In this document: one piece after another, positions 8,834-17,957 of the stretch
Position numbering within the stretch: the first letter of the stretch is position 1
Layout: the number at the start of each line of letters is the position of its first letter
Assembly: GCF_039522585.1 (NCBI RefSeq)
Contig: NZ_BAAADR010000014.1
Reading direction: 5' to 3' (one strand)
DNA length: 64,000 bases
Origin: Bisbaumannia salifodinae
GTDB lineage: Bacteria > Pseudomonadota > Gammaproteobacteria > Pseudomonadales > Halomonadaceae
The notes under the pieces: generated by a model
What the model was told of the DNA's origin: nothing
What the model saw: the letters and a program-made list of their open reading frames with translations, nothing else
The model's database searches: none
Made by a program: the position numbers and the translations under genes

Positions 8834-9616
8834 TCAGTGGTCGTGATCGTGGTCGTGGGCCTCCAGGGCCGCCACGAAGCCCGCCTCCTGGCCGGCGATG
8901 ATCAGCCGCTTCATCTCCGCCACCGCCTCCTTGAGCCCCACGAAGAGGGCGCGGGCGATGATGGCATGGCCGATATTGAGCTCATGCAGGCCGGGAATGG
9001 CGGCGATGGCCTCCACGTTGTGGTAGTGCAGGCCATGGCCAGCATTGACGATCAGCCCCAGCTCCCCGGCCAGTTCGGCGGCGGCGGCGATCCGCGCATG
9101 CTCCCGGCGAGCCGCCTCGCCACTGGCCTCGGCATAGGCCCCGGTATGCAGCTCGATCACCGGCGCCCCGGCCTTGACGGCGGCCTCGATCTGGGTCGGC
9201 TCCGGGTCGATAAACAGCGACACCTCACAGCCGACGGCGGCCAGGCGCGCGCAGGCCGCGGCGATCGCCTCGAAGCCTCCCACCACGTCCAGGCCACCCT
9301 CGGTGGTCAGTTCCTCACGCTTCTCCGGCACCAGGCACACATGGGCCGGCCGGACTTCCTCGGCCAGGGCCAGCATCTCCTCGGTGACCGCCATCTCCAG
9401 GTTCATGCGGGTATTGAGTACCTCGGCCAGCAGGCGCACGTCGCGCTCCTGGATATGCCGGCGATCCTCGCGCAGGTGCACGGTGATGCCGTCGGCACCG
9501 GCCTCCTCGGCCAGCAACGCCGCCTGGACCGGATCCGGATAGCGGGTGCCACGGGCCTGACGCAGGGTGGCGATATGATCGATATTGACGCCGAGCAGAA
9601 TACGCGGGGGATGCAT
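8834..9616 (-). CDS. pdxJ: Pyridoxine 5'-phosphate synthase PdxJ
   Basis: Condenses 1-deoxy-xylulose 5-phosphate with 3-amino-2-oxopropyl phosphate to pyridoxine 5'-phosphate, the last ring-forming step of B6 synthesis. The 260-residue TIM barrel shows LGVNIDHIATLRQARGT at the N-terminus, the catalytic HLREDRRHIQ motif, and NAGHGLHYHNV plus ELNIGHAII near the end. I chose the ATG at 9616 (MHPPRILLGVN), which has a GGAG site seven bases upstream; an earlier in-frame ATG adds nine unconserved residues. The protein ends in a His/Asp run (AHDHDHDH), not a conserved family feature and possibly a metal-binding tail. It follows recO, as in many proteobacteria. Confidence 0.95.
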   Translation of the reverse strand: MHPPRILLGVNIDHIATLRQARGTRYPDPVQAALLAEEAGADGITVHLREDRRHIQERDVRLLAEVLNTRMNLEMAVTEEMLALAEEVRPAHVCLVPEKREELTTEGGLDVVGGFEAIAAACARLAAVGCEVSLFIDPEPTQIEAAVKAGAPVIELHTGAYAEASGEAARREHARIAAAAELAGELGLIVNAGHGLHYHNVEAIAAIPGLHELNIGHAIIARALFVGLKEAVAEMKRLIIAGQEAGFVAALEAHDHDHDH

Positions 9617-9685
9617 AGCGAGCTCCAGGGAAAGGGAAATCAAGGCATAAGGGTAAAGGCAGACGCCGAAAGCGGGAAGCCCGGG

Positions 9686-10399
9686 TCAAGCACCCGGCGA
9701 CGCCGCGGCACGTCGGGAGGCGGCGAGGCGCTGCATCAGTTCCCGGGAACGCAACGGGCGGCTGCCCAGCAGTGGCGCCAGGGCCGCCCGGGCCAGCCCC
9801 TTGGCGGGGCCCGCCAGCCCCGGCTCGCTCCAGTCGCCCTGGGCCAGCAGGCGCAGGGTGCGCCCATCCAAGCCGCCCTCGGCCAACCGCACGAAGTGCC
9901 GCGCCTCGGCCCGATAACCATAACGGCCCTGGGGGTCCAGCTCGGCGCCCCGCTCGTCCACATAGATCGGGGCCGCGTCCAGGGCCTCCAGCAGGGCCAG
10001 CTCCAGGCGTCGCAGCGCCGGGCCACGCCGCTGCGGATAGGGCAGCGCCTCCAGCAGGGCGCCATAGAAGGCAAACACCTCGGCCACCGGCAGCTCCACC
10101 GGCAGGGTGCGGGTCAGCAGTTCATTGGCATAGAAGCCGCACAGCAGCGCCTCGCCGGCCAGCAGGGCCGCCGCGCCGCGGCTCTCCATCAGCCCCAGGC
10201 GCTTGAGCTCGGCGTGGCCGCTCCAGGTCAGGTGCAGGGGCGTAAAGGGCTGCAATCGTCCACGGCTGCGGCTGCCGGGGCGCTGTACGCCCCGCGCCAC
10301 GGCGCGTACCCGACCATGATCCAGGGTGATCAGCTCCACCAGGGCGCTGGTCTCCCGGTAGGGACGCTTATGCAGCAGAAAGGCGGGTTGTGGCTGCAT
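9686..10399 (-). CDS. recO: DNA repair protein RecO
   Basis: Mediator of the RecFOR pathway that loads RecA on SSB-coated gaps and anneals strands. The 237 residues begin with the OB-fold region (PAFLLHKRPYRETSALVELIT, about residues 5-25, then RAVARGVQRP) and continue with the helical C-terminal domain (CGFYANELLTRTLP, FYGALLEALP). The zinc-finger cysteines of some RecO proteins are absent, as in E. coli. It lies downstream of era but is separated from it by a 190-base gap filled by a 7-bp tandem-repeat element, an unusual break in an otherwise tight rnc-era-recO operon. Confidence 0.94.
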   Translation of the reverse strand: MQPQPAFLLHKRPYRETSALVELITLDHGRVRAVARGVQRPGSRSRGRLQPFTPLHLTWSGHAELKRLGLMESRGAAALLAGEALLCGFYANELLTRTLPVELPVAEVFAFYGALLEALPYPQRRGPALRRLELALLEALDAAPIYVDERGAELDPQGRYGYRAEARHFVRLAEGGLDGRTLRLLAQGDWSEPGLAGPAKGLARAALAPLLGSRPLRSRELMQRLAASRRAAASPGA

Positions 10400-10411
10400 G
10401 GACGATCCTTC

Positions 10412-10590
10412 GATAGCCGCAAGCTACAAGGAACAAGGAACAAGGAACAAGGAACAAGGAACAAGGAACAAGGAACAAGGAACAAGGAACAAGGAACAAG
10501 GCAATCTTCGCCCAGCCCTATGGGCAACAAAGGGGGTTCTTGTACCTTGCCCTTGTGGCTTTCGGGGTTCCTTGCCGCTTGGCGCTGGGG
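10412..10590. repeat. CAAGGAA heptamer array with conserved tail (element copy A)
   Basis: Ten perfect head-to-tail copies of CAAGGAA occupy 10427-10496. They are followed by a tail of about 95 bases to the era stop (beginning CAAGGCAATCTTCGCCCAGC). The tail is clearly homologous to the tail of the CAAGGAG array at 52036-52318 and contains the reverse motif CCTTG several times (for example 10551-10590), so array and tail could fold on each other. The left edge, TAGCCGCAAGCTACAAGG, resembles the inverted right end of the second copy. The open frames through the array are low-complexity artefacts. Confidence 0.85.
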
Positions 10591-10591
10591 C

Positions 10592-11491
10592 TTAATCCAG
10601 ATCGTAGCCCAGGCTCTTGAGCGCCCGGCTATCGTCGGACCAGCCGCGCTTCACCTTGACCCAGAGGTTGAGCATGATCTTGGCGCCGAAGGCCCGCTCC
10701 ATCTCCAGGCGCGCCTCGCGACCGATCTGCTTGATGCGCTCGCCCTTGTCGCCGATCAGGATCTTCTTCTGGCCGGGGCGCTCCACCAGGATCAGGGCGC
10801 TGATATGGATCACCTTGCCGGTGTCGCGGAACTCCTCGATCTCCACCGTCATCTGGTAGGGCAGCTCGTCGCCGAGCTGACGCATGATCTTCTCGCGCAC
10901 CAGCTCCGCGGCCAGGAAGCGCTGGCTCTTGTCGGTGATCTGGTCTTCCGGATAGAAGTGGATGCTCTCCGGCAGATGCTTGGCCACCTCCGCCTCCAGC
11001 TCCGGCACATTGGTGCCATGCTTGGCGGAAATCGGCAGGATGGCGGCGAAGTCGCGCTTGGCGCCCACCTTGGCCAGCCAGGGCAGCAGGCTGGCCTTGT
11101 CCTCCAGCCAGTCCACCTTGTTGACCGCCAGGATCACCGGCGCCTTGACCTGGGCCAGCTTGTCCAGCACCACCTGGTCCTCGTCGCTCCAGCGGGTGCG
11201 GTCGATGATAAAGACCACGCAGTCCACGTCGCGCAGGGCCTGGGTGGCGGCCTGGTTCATGAAACGATTGATCGCCTTGTTGCGATCCTTCGCCATGATA
11301 TGCATCCCCGGCGTGTCCACATAGATGAACTGCGCCTCCCCCTCGGTCTTGATGCCCATCACCTGATGACGGGTGGTCTGGGGACGCCGGGAGGTGATCG
11401 ACACCTTCTGGCCGAGGATGCGGTTCATCAGCGTCGACTTGCCCACATTGGGGCGGCCAATGATGGCCACGAATCCACAGGTCTGGGTCAT
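10592..11491 (-). CDS. era: GTPase Era
   Basis: Essential GTPase that binds the 3' end of 16S rRNA and helps 30S maturation. The 299 residues carry G1 GRPNVGKS (12-19), the switch sequence SRRPQTTRHQVMG, G3 DTPGM, G4 NKVD and G5 SAKHG. A C-terminal KH domain (AELVREKIMRQLGDELPY, then LVERPGQKKILIGDKGERIK) follows. The ATG at 11491 overlaps the rnc stop as ATGA and starts at the conserved MTQTCGFVAIIGRPN; further upstream frame belongs to rnc. A repeat element begins immediately after its stop. Confidence 0.97.
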   Translation of the reverse strand: MTQTCGFVAIIGRPNVGKSTLMNRILGQKVSITSRRPQTTRHQVMGIKTEGEAQFIYVDTPGMHIMAKDRNKAINRFMNQAATQALRDVDCVVFIIDRTRWSDEDQVVLDKLAQVKAPVILAVNKVDWLEDKASLLPWLAKVGAKRDFAAILPISAKHGTNVPELEAEVAKHLPESIHFYPEDQITDKSQRFLAAELVREKIMRQLGDELPYQMTVEIEEFRDTGKVIHISALILVERPGQKKILIGDKGERIKQIGREARLEMERAFGAKIMLNLWVKVKRGWSDDSRALKSLGYDLD

Positions 11492-12177
11492 GACCGGGCT
11501 CCCTTGGGTTCGAGTTGCGCCAGGGCCTGTTCGGCGGCCTGCTGCTCGGCATAGCGACGGCTGGAGCCGACGCCGACGGTGGGAACATCCAGCATCTCTA
11601 CCTGGCATTCGATGGTAAAGGTCTGGGCATGGGCCTCGCCCTCCACCGACAGCACCTCGTAGCGGGGCAGCGGCGACTGGCGGGACTGCAGGAACTCCTG
11701 CAGGCGGGTCTTGGGGTCCTTCTGGGTATCCTGCAGGTCGATGGCCTCCAGGCGGGTACCATACCAGGCCAGTACCCGGGCCTTGGCCACGTCCATGCCG
11801 GCATCCAGGTAGATGGCGCCGATCACCGCCTCCACGGCATCGGCGAGGATGGAGTCGCGACGATGGCCGCCGCTCTTCATCTCGCCGGAGCCGAGCCGCA
11901 GACACTGGCCCAGCTCGAACTCCCGGGCCAGCTCGGCCAGGGTCTGGCCCTTGACCAGCCGGGCCCGCAACCGCGACAGCTGTCCCTCGCGGGCCTCGGG
12001 AAAGCGCCGGAAGAGCGCCTCGGCGATCACGAAGTTGACGATGGAGTCGCCGAGAAACTCGAGCCGCTCGTTGTTCTTGCCGCCGTAACTGCGATGGGTC
12101 ATGGCCAGTTCCAGCAACGAGGCGTCGCCGAACGGGTGGCCGATGCGACGGCTGAAATCCTTCAGGGGGTTGCTCAC
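11488..12177 (-). CDS. rnc: Ribonuclease III
   Basis: Double-strand-specific endoribonuclease that processes rRNA precursors and mRNAs. The 229 residues have the catalytic signature ERLEFLGDSIVNFVIAEALF (about 37-56) with the acidic metal ligands E40 and D44, the second acidic cluster (LADAVEAVIGAIYLDAG), and a C-terminal dsRNA-binding domain (DPKTRLQEFLQSRQSPLPRY to AEQQAAEQALAQLE). It is placed lepA-lepB-rnc-era as usual and is coupled to era by a four-base overlap. In E. coli RNase III cleaves its own leader; I did not identify such a hairpin in the short lepB-rnc gap. Confidence 0.97.
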   Translation of the reverse strand: MSNPLKDFSRRIGHPFGDASLLELAMTHRSYGGKNNERLEFLGDSIVNFVIAEALFRRFPEAREGQLSRLRARLVKGQTLAELAREFELGQCLRLGSGEMKSGGHRRDSILADAVEAVIGAIYLDAGMDVAKARVLAWYGTRLEAIDLQDTQKDPKTRLQEFLQSRQSPLPRYEVLSVEGEAHAQTFTIECQVEMLDVPTVGVGSSRRYAEQQAAEQALAQLEPKGARS

Positions 12178-12249
12178 GAAACTCCTGCTCTGTTGCTTAT
12201 CGGATGACCCGCGGCCAGGCCGCGAGCCATCGGGGGCTCTCCCCCCTGA

Positions 12250-13053
12250 TTACTGAATCCGCCGCACACTGGTAAAGCTGGGCAGGCCGCCGTCCCAGTG
12301 CATCCATACCGCGAAGGCACGGCCGACGATGTTCTCTTCCGGCACGAAGCCCCAATAGCGGCTGTCGTTGGAGTGATCCCGGTTGTCGCCGACGGTGAAA
12401 TAGTGCCCCTCGGGCACCACCACTTCGCGCACCTGAGGACCGGGATCCTGAGGATTATTGTAGATAAGGTGGCCTCGCTCGCCTAAGCGCTCTTCGAGGA
12501 GCAGCTCCCGGGGCGCTGCGGCGGGCCCCTCCTCCAGCAGCGCCTTGGGCACCGCCTCGCCGTTGATATAGAGCTGCTTGCCCTCGTAGCGCACGCGATC
12601 GCCGGGCAGCCCCACCACCCGCTTGATGAAGTTCACCGAGGGCTCACTGGGGAAACGGAACACCATGACATCGCCCCGCTGCGGCTCGCCCAGCTCGACG
12701 ACACGGGTATGGGTCACCGGCAGGCGCAGGCCATAGGCGTACTTGTTGACCAGGATAAAGTCGCCCACCTCCAGGGTCGGGCGCATGGAGCCGGAGGGGA
12801 TCTGGAAGGGCTCCACCAGGAAGCTGCGCACCACCAGCACCACCAGCAACACCGGGAAGAAGGAGCGCGCATAGTCGACGGGCCAGGGTTCCTTGAGCAG
12901 CCGTTCGCGGGCCCCGCCCTCCACGGGCTCCTGGGCCTCGGCCTCCACCGCGGCGAGCCGCGCCAGGCGGCCACGCCGCCACCACAGCCGGTCGGCCAGC
13001 CAGATCAGGCCGGTGATGGCCACGGCCACCACCAGCAACAGCGAAAAGTCCAT
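12250..13053 (-). CDS. lepB: Signal peptidase I
   Basis: Inner-membrane serine protease that removes signal peptides from exported proteins. The 267 residues contain an N-terminal membrane helix (about 3-21), a cytoplasmic basic loop, a second helix (about 64-80), catalytic S89 in IPSGSMRPTL and catalytic K144 in NFIKRVVGLPGD. Box E (GDNRDHSNDSRYWGFVPEENIVGRA) is near the C-terminus. Length and motif order match the gammaproteobacterial enzyme. It follows lepA after 27 bases, so the two are cotranscribed. Confidence 0.96.
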   Translation of the reverse strand: MDFSLLLVVAVAITGLIWLADRLWWRRGRLARLAAVEAEAQEPVEGGARERLLKEPWPVDYARSFFPVLLVVLVVRSFLVEPFQIPSGSMRPTLEVGDFILVNKYAYGLRLPVTHTRVVELGEPQRGDVMVFRFPSEPSVNFIKRVVGLPGDRVRYEGKQLYINGEAVPKALLEEGPAAAPRELLLEERLGERGHLIYNNPQDPGPQVREVVVPEGHYFTVGDNRDHSNDSRYWGFVPEENIVGRAFAVWMHWDGGLPSFTSVRRIQ

Positions 13054-13080
13054 GGGGTTAAGCGTTCCTAGGTTATCAAA

Positions 13081-14898
13081 TCAGTCATTGACCTTGAGTA
13101 CCGCGAGGAAGGCGTCTTGGGGAATCTCCACCCGGCCGACCTGCTTCATGCGTTTCTTGCCTGCCTTCTGCTTCTCGAGCAACTTCTTCTTGCGGCTCAC
13201 GTCGCCGCCGTAACACTTGGCGGTGACGTTCTTGCGCAGCGCCTTGACGGTGGAGCGAGCCACCACCTGACCGCCGATGGCGGCCTGGATCGCCACGTCG
13301 AACATCTGACGCGGGATCAGCTCCTTCATCTTTTCGACCAGGATGCGCCCCCGGCCGTGGGCATGGTCGCGGTGGATGATCACCGCCAGGGCATCCACCC
13401 GGTCGCCGTTGATCAGCACGTCCAGGCGCACCAGCTTGGCGGCCTCGAAGCGCTCGAAGCCGTAGTCCAGGGAGGCATACCCCTTGGAGATCGACTTCAG
13501 GCGATCGAAGAAGTCCATCACCACCTCGGACATCGGCAGCTCATAGATCAGCTGGATCTGGCTGCCGAGGAACTGCATGTCCTTCTGGGTACCGCGACGA
13601 TTCTCGCACTCGGCGATCACGTTGCCGACGAACTCCTGGGGCACCAGGATGCTGGCCCGCACGACGGGCTCGCGCATCTCCTCCACGTCGGCCATGTCCG
13701 GCAACTTGGAGGGGTTGGAGACGTAGCGCACCTCGCCATTCTTCATGACCAGCTCATAGACCACGGTGGGCGCGGTGGTGAGCAGGTCGAGATCATACTC
13801 GCGCTCGAGGCGTTCCTGGATGATCTCCATATGCAGGGTGCCGAGGAAACCGACCCGGAAACCGAAGCCCAGGGCATCGGAGTTCTCCGGCTCGTACTCG
13901 AGGGACGCATCGTTGAGGGCCAGCTTCTCCAGGGCGTCGCGGAAGTCCTCGTAATCGTCGGCGCTGATCGGGAACATGCCCGCATAGACCTGGGGCTTGA
14001 CCTTCTGGAAGCCGGGCAGGCGTTCCACGTCCGGGGTCTTGGCGTGGGTGATGGTATCCCCCACCGGGGCCCCCTGGATGTCCTTGATGCCGGCGACGAT
14101 AAAGCCCACCTCGCCGGCGCGCAGCACGCCGGTCTCGCGGCGCAGCGGCGTAAAGATGCCCACCTCGTTGGCCTGCCAGTCGCGGCCGGTGGACTTGATA
14201 CGGATCTTCTCGCCCTTCTTGAGGGTGCCGTCGAAGATCCGCACCAGCGAGACCACCCCCAGGTAATTGTCGAACCAGGAATCGATGATCAGCGCCTGCA
14301 GCTGGCCATCGGGGTTGCCCCTGGGCGGCGGAATATCGCGCACCAGGCGCTCCAGCAACGCCTCCATGCCCAGGCCGCTCTTGGCGGAGACCTGGCAGGC
14401 GTCGGTGGCATCGATGCCGATGATCTCCTCGATCTCCTGGGAGACCTTGTCCGGGTCGGCCTGGGGCAGGTCCATCTTGTTGAGTACCGGCAGCACCTCG
14501 AGGCCCTGCTCCACGGCGGTGTAGCAGTTGGCCACCGACTGGGCCTCGACGCCCTGGGCGGCGTCCACCACCAGCAGGGCCCCCTCGCAGGCATACAGCG
14601 AGCGCGACACCTCGTAGGAGAAGTCCACGTGGCCCGGGGTATCGATGAAGTTGAGCTGGTAGGTATTGCCGTCCTCGGCCTGGTAGTCGAGGGTCACCGA
14701 CTGGGCCTTGATGGTGATGCCCCGCTCCCGCTCGATATCCATGGAGTCGAGGACCTGCTCCTTGAGCTCCCGATCACTCAGGCCACCGCACAGCTGGATG
14801 ATCCGATCCGACAGGGTGGACTTGCCATGATCGATATGCGCGATGATGGAGAAGTTACGTATATGACTGAGTTCTTTACGTTTTTCGGTATTCGACAT
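13081..14898 (-). CDS. lepA: Elongation factor 4 (LepA), back-translocating GTPase
   Basis: Ribosome-associated translational GTPase. The 605 residues show the GTPase motifs AHIDHGKST, RERGITIK, DTPGHVDF and NKMDLP in the first 140 residues, then domain 2 and the EF-G-like domains III and V. The LepA-specific C-terminal domain follows (RHDxxH-like HRDHAHGRGRILVEKMKELI and NVTAKCYGGDVSRKKKLLEKQK). It lies upstream of lepB and downstream of mucD with a 166-base gap holding a strong hairpin. Confidence 0.97.
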   Translation of the reverse strand: MSNTEKRKELSHIRNFSIIAHIDHGKSTLSDRIIQLCGGLSDRELKEQVLDSMDIERERGITIKAQSVTLDYQAEDGNTYQLNFIDTPGHVDFSYEVSRSLYACEGALLVVDAAQGVEAQSVANCYTAVEQGLEVLPVLNKMDLPQADPDKVSQEIEEIIGIDATDACQVSAKSGLGMEALLERLVRDIPPPRGNPDGQLQALIIDSWFDNYLGVVSLVRIFDGTLKKGEKIRIKSTGRDWQANEVGIFTPLRRETGVLRAGEVGFIVAGIKDIQGAPVGDTITHAKTPDVERLPGFQKVKPQVYAGMFPISADDYEDFRDALEKLALNDASLEYEPENSDALGFGFRVGFLGTLHMEIIQERLEREYDLDLLTTAPTVVYELVMKNGEVRYVSNPSKLPDMADVEEMREPVVRASILVPQEFVGNVIAECENRRGTQKDMQFLGSQIQLIYELPMSEVVMDFFDRLKSISKGYASLDYGFERFEAAKLVRLDVLINGDRVDALAVIIHRDHAHGRGRILVEKMKELIPRQMFDVAIQAAIGGQVVARSTVKALRKNVTAKCYGGDVSRKKKLLEKQKAGKKRMKQVGRVEIPQDAFLAVLKVND

Positions 14899-15022
14899 TC
14901 GCTGAAATCCGCTTCATGTACGCGCCCCCGTACGGAAAAGAAGAACCGCCTGCGCAGGACGTCGAGTGAGATGCGCGCATTGTACCGGCATGGCCGCGGC
15001 TTGGACAGCGAGGCCAGAGACG

Positions 15023-15048
15023 CATCGGGGCCCCGCGGGGCCCCGATG
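15023..15048 (-). terminator. Strong GC hairpin downstream of mucD
   Basis: CATCGGGGCCCC (15023-15034) is followed by a two-base turn and its exact complement (15037-15048), a 12-bp stem starting 17 bases after the mucD stop. It is not followed by a T run on either strand. It could separate mucD from the lepA-lepB-rnc-era transcript or protect the mucD 3' end. Confidence 0.5.
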
Positions 15049-15064
15049 ACGACTCGGCGACGGA

Positions 15065-16480
15065 TCAACGACGCTCGAGGCGTAGCGCCACATAGAGGGA
15101 GCGACCGTCGCGATAGAGGCGTACCGGCACGGCGTGGCCGCCCTCCTGCTCGGCGACGGCGGCGACCAGATCGGCGGCGGAGGCGATGGGGTGATGATCC
15201 ACCGAGACGATGATATCCCCGCCGCGAATGCCCGCCTCATAGGCCGAGCCATCGGGATCGACCTGGCGCACCCGCACCCCGGCCTCAATGCCCAGGCGCT
15301 CCCGCTCGGCGGCGCTGACCTCCCCCACCACCAGCCCCAGCCGGCCGGCGCCCTCGTCCTTGCCGGCGGCGCTGGCGACTTCGGCATCCGGCCAGGCGCC
15401 CACGGTCACCGTCAGTTCCTCCTCGGCGCCGTCACGCATCACCGTCAGCGCCACCTCGTTGCCCGGGCTGACCCGCCCGATCAGCCGCGGCAGGTGGCTG
15501 GAGCGCTCCACCTCCTCGCCATCCACGGCGATGATGACGTCCCCGGCCTGGACGCCGTCACGGCGCGCCGGCCCCTCGGGGTCGAGATCGGCGATCAGGG
15601 CGCCGCGGGCCGAGTCGAGGCCGAAGGACTCGGCCAGGTCCCGGGAGACCGGCTGGATCACCACCCCCAACCAGCCGCGGCTGACGCGACCATCGGCACG
15701 CAACTGGTCGGCGATCCCCATGGCCACGTTGATGGGGATGGCGAAGGAGAGCCCCATGAAGCCGCCGCTGCGGGTGAAGATCTGGGAGTTGATGCCCACC
15801 ACCTCGCCATCCAGGTTGAACAAGGGGCCACCGGAGTTGCCGGGGTTGATGGCCACATCGGTCTGGATAAAGGGCACATAGGCATCCCGCGGCAGGGTGC
15901 GGTTGATGGCGCTGACGATGCCGGCGGTCACCGAATGATCGAAGCCGAAGGGCGAGCCGATGGCGGCCACCCACTCGCCCACCTGCAGGGCATCGGAGTC
16001 GCCCAGGGCCAGGGTCGGCAACCCCTCGGCCTCCACCTTGAGCAGCGCCACATCGGTTTGGGTGTCGGCGCCGATCACTTCGGCGGCCAGCTCGCGGCGA
16101 TCATTGAGGCGCACCAGGATCTCGTCGGCGCCATCCACCACATGGGCATTGGTCAGGATGTAACCGTCGGCATCGATGATGAAACCGGAGCCCAGGGAGT
16201 GGCGCTCCTGACCCCGCTCACCGCCGGGCCCACCCGGGGGCATGGGAAACTGGTCGCCGAAGAAGCGTCGGAAGATTTCCGGCAGCTCCTCTCCGGGCCC
16301 ATAGAACTGCTGCTGCCGGGAGGGCACTACCCGAGTGGTGGAGATATTCACCACCCCGGGGGCGGCCTGCTCCACCAGCGTTCGGAAGTCGGGCAGCTCC
16401 TGAGCCTGTGCCGAGGACCAGGCCAGCAGGCTTACCAGCGTCAATAGCCAGGCTGAGAGAAAATGGCGAATGGGTTGCAT
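15065..16480 (-). CDS. mucD: Periplasmic serine protease MucD/DegP-like
   Basis: HtrA-family chaperone-protease that degrades misfolded envelope proteins; in Pseudomonas MucD dampens AlgU activation. The 471-residue precursor has a signal peptide cut after about residue 26 (SSAQA/QELP), a trypsin-like domain with triad H113, D143 and S216 (NAHVVDG, TDVALL, GNSGGP) and two PDZ domains (about 265-355 and 385-465). The ATG at 16480 has an AGGAG site and begins the signal peptide. It closes the rpoE-rseA-rseB-rseC cluster, which is the Pseudomonas arrangement rather than the E. coli one. Confidence 0.95.
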   Translation of the reverse strand: MQPIRHFLSAWLLTLVSLLAWSSAQAQELPDFRTLVEQAAPGVVNISTTRVVPSRQQQFYGPGEELPEIFRRFFGDQFPMPPGGPGGERGQERHSLGSGFIIDADGYILTNAHVVDGADEILVRLNDRRELAAEVIGADTQTDVALLKVEAEGLPTLALGDSDALQVGEWVAAIGSPFGFDHSVTAGIVSAINRTLPRDAYVPFIQTDVAINPGNSGGPLFNLDGEVVGINSQIFTRSGGFMGLSFAIPINVAMGIADQLRADGRVSRGWLGVVIQPVSRDLAESFGLDSARGALIADLDPEGPARRDGVQAGDVIIAVDGEEVERSSHLPRLIGRVSPGNEVALTVMRDGAEEELTVTVGAWPDAEVASAAGKDEGAGRLGLVVGEVSAAERERLGIEAGVRVRQVDPDGSAYEAGIRGGDIIVSVDHHPIASAADLVAAVAEQEGGHAVPVRLYRDGRSLYVALRLERR

Positions 16481-16537
16481 GTAAGGCTCCTGCGATTTGA
16501 CGAGACAAGGGATCAAGAGACCAACAAACGACGAGGA

Positions 16538-16987
16538 CTAGCGGCCCGGCGGCTCATGGAGTCGCGGGCGGTAGCGGGCGCCATGATAGCGGGCCACCAA
16601 GCGGGTGAGGCCGGCCCCCAGGGCCAGGCCGGTCAGCAGGGCAAGGATCACCGCGGGGCTATCGGCGCCGAAGCGCGCCTCCCCCCAGGCACCCAGCCCC
16701 AGGGCACCGATCAGTGGCATGCCATAGAGGCCGAGGGCGCCCTGCACCAGGCCTCGTGCCGGCAGCGCCACCACTACCCGCTCGCCGGGGTGCAGCGGGC
16801 GGTGGCTGTCGATGGCCAGGCGCCGGGGCTTCGCCCCCCGCCAGCGAGCCCAGAGGCCGGTACCACAGCCCTGGCTGGCGGCGCAGCCCTGACAGCCTGC
16901 CAAGGGGGTAAACTCGACCCAGGCGCCCCCCTCGAAAGGGGTGATCACCTGCCCCTCGGCGATCAGTAGCCGAGACGCGGCGTCCAT
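16538..16987 (-). CDS. rseC: SoxR-reducing/sigma-E modulator RseC (MucC) family protein
   Basis: Small inner-membrane protein of the sigma-E locus; RseC homologues modulate sigma-E activity and act with the Rsx reductase. The 149 residues have a cytoplasmic N-terminal domain with a cysteine cluster at C32, C35 and C41 (CQGCAASQGC), then two membrane helices (about 85-103 and 108-127) and a basic C-terminus. The ATG at 16987 is preceded by GGAG inside the end of rseB and gives the conserved N-terminus. The gene follows rseB by one base. Confidence 0.88.
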   Translation of the reverse strand: MDAASRLLIAEGQVITPFEGGAWVEFTPLAGCQGCAASQGCGTGLWARWRGAKPRRLAIDSHRPLHPGERVVVALPARGLVQGALGLYGMPLIGALGLGAWGEARFGADSPAVILALLTGLALGAGLTRLVARYHGARYRPRLHEPPGR

Positions 16988-16988
16988 T

Positions 16989-17957
16989 TCACGGCTCCTC
17001 GCTTTGCCATTGCAGGCGTTCCACCACCTGCAACAGCACCCGGGGCGGCACCTCGCCCAGGGCCACCACCTGCATGGGGCGCCCACCCAGCTCCCGGTGA
17101 TGTACCGCCGCATAGGAAATCCCCAGGCGGTGCAAGCCCGGTGCCAGGGAAGGATGCTCCTCGGTGAGAGGCTCGACGAAGAGGCTCAGGCTGGAGAGGC
17201 CGTCGCTATAGACCCGGTGGCCCACCCGTTCGCCATGCAGGCTGCTGGTGGTGACCACCGGCTGGGCCACATAGCCCGGCGGCAGCCAGCCGGGGCGCCA
17301 GGTCTCGGGGGGCGGTTCACGCAGGGTGTCGAGGCGCACCCGGCCCTCATAGAGGCGCGGCCGCTCCAGCTCGGTGAGCTGGAAGGTCTCTAGGACCCGC
17401 CCCTCCACATCGAGCAGCTCCTGCTTGAGGGGCAGGCCGGTGTCGCGATCGAGCCATAGCCGTTGGCCGTAGCGCATGGCGTCCAGGGGCTCGACATCCA
17501 GGCGCTGCGCCTCGCGCCCGGCCACTCGCTCGTCGCCGGCCAGGCGCAGGCGATAGTAGTCATCCAGATGAGCCATGATGGCATCCGGCGAGGCAGGGAC
17601 CTCGCTGCCCGCCTCGGCCCAGCCACCCCGGCCGACGCGCCCCAGGCGCTCATAGGTCTGGGGTGGACCATCCAGGTAATGCGCCACTTCCCGTTGCAGG
17701 CCATCCTCGACCTGATGGATCAACGTCAGGGCGCGTACCCCCTCGCCGCTGATGCGCACCGCCCGTGCCTCGAAGAGATAGCAGTGATTGGCCCACAGGC
17801 TGCGCTCGAACCAGGCCGCCGGCGTCTCCGGGGGCGGCGGATCGCCCAGCGCACGACAGTCGAAACCGCTCGACTCGGCCTGAGCCAGGCCGCCCCATCC
17901 CAGGGAGAGGCCAAGCAGCGAGCCCAGCCAGTGCCGCTTCCGTGGCCATGCCCGCAT
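16989..17957 (-). CDS. rseB: Periplasmic sigma-E regulator RseB (MucB)
   Basis: Periplasmic protein that binds RseA/MucA and LPS and protects the anti-sigma factor from proteolysis. The 322 residues begin with a signal peptide (to about residue 26, GLAQA), followed by the LolA/LppX-like N-terminal domain (ANHCYLFEARAVRISGEGV) and the C-terminal MucB domain (WLPPGYVAQPV, VYSDGLSSLSLFVEP). I chose the ATG at 17957, which shares bases with the rseA stop (TGATG); a GTG six codons upstream is possible. Translational coupling with rseA is likely. Confidence 0.92.
   Translation of the reverse strand: MRAWPRKRHWLGSLLGLSLGWGGLAQAESSGFDCRALGDPPPPETPAAWFERSLWANHCYLFEARAVRISGEGVRALTLIHQVEDGLQREVAHYLDGPPQTYERLGRVGRGGWAEAGSEVPASPDAIMAHLDDYYRLRLAGDERVAGREAQRLDVEPLDAMRYGQRLWLDRDTGLPLKQELLDVEGRVLETFQLTELERPRLYEGRVRLDTLREPPPETWRPGWLPPGYVAQPVVTTSSLHGERVGHRVYSDGLSSLSLFVEPLTEEHPSLAPGLHRLGISYAAVHHRELGGRPMQVVALGEVPPRVLLQVVERLQWQSEEP

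Noticed and set aside
10427..10530. Repetitive peptides (VPCSLFL type and NKEQGTR type) from the heptamer array
   Set aside because: A 7-bp repeat is open in several frames; the products are low-complexity and lack start signals.
8837..11554. A 900-codon plus-strand open frame spanning pdxJ, recO and era
   Set aside because: It runs antisense through three well-conserved genes and through the heptamer array; no family resemblance.
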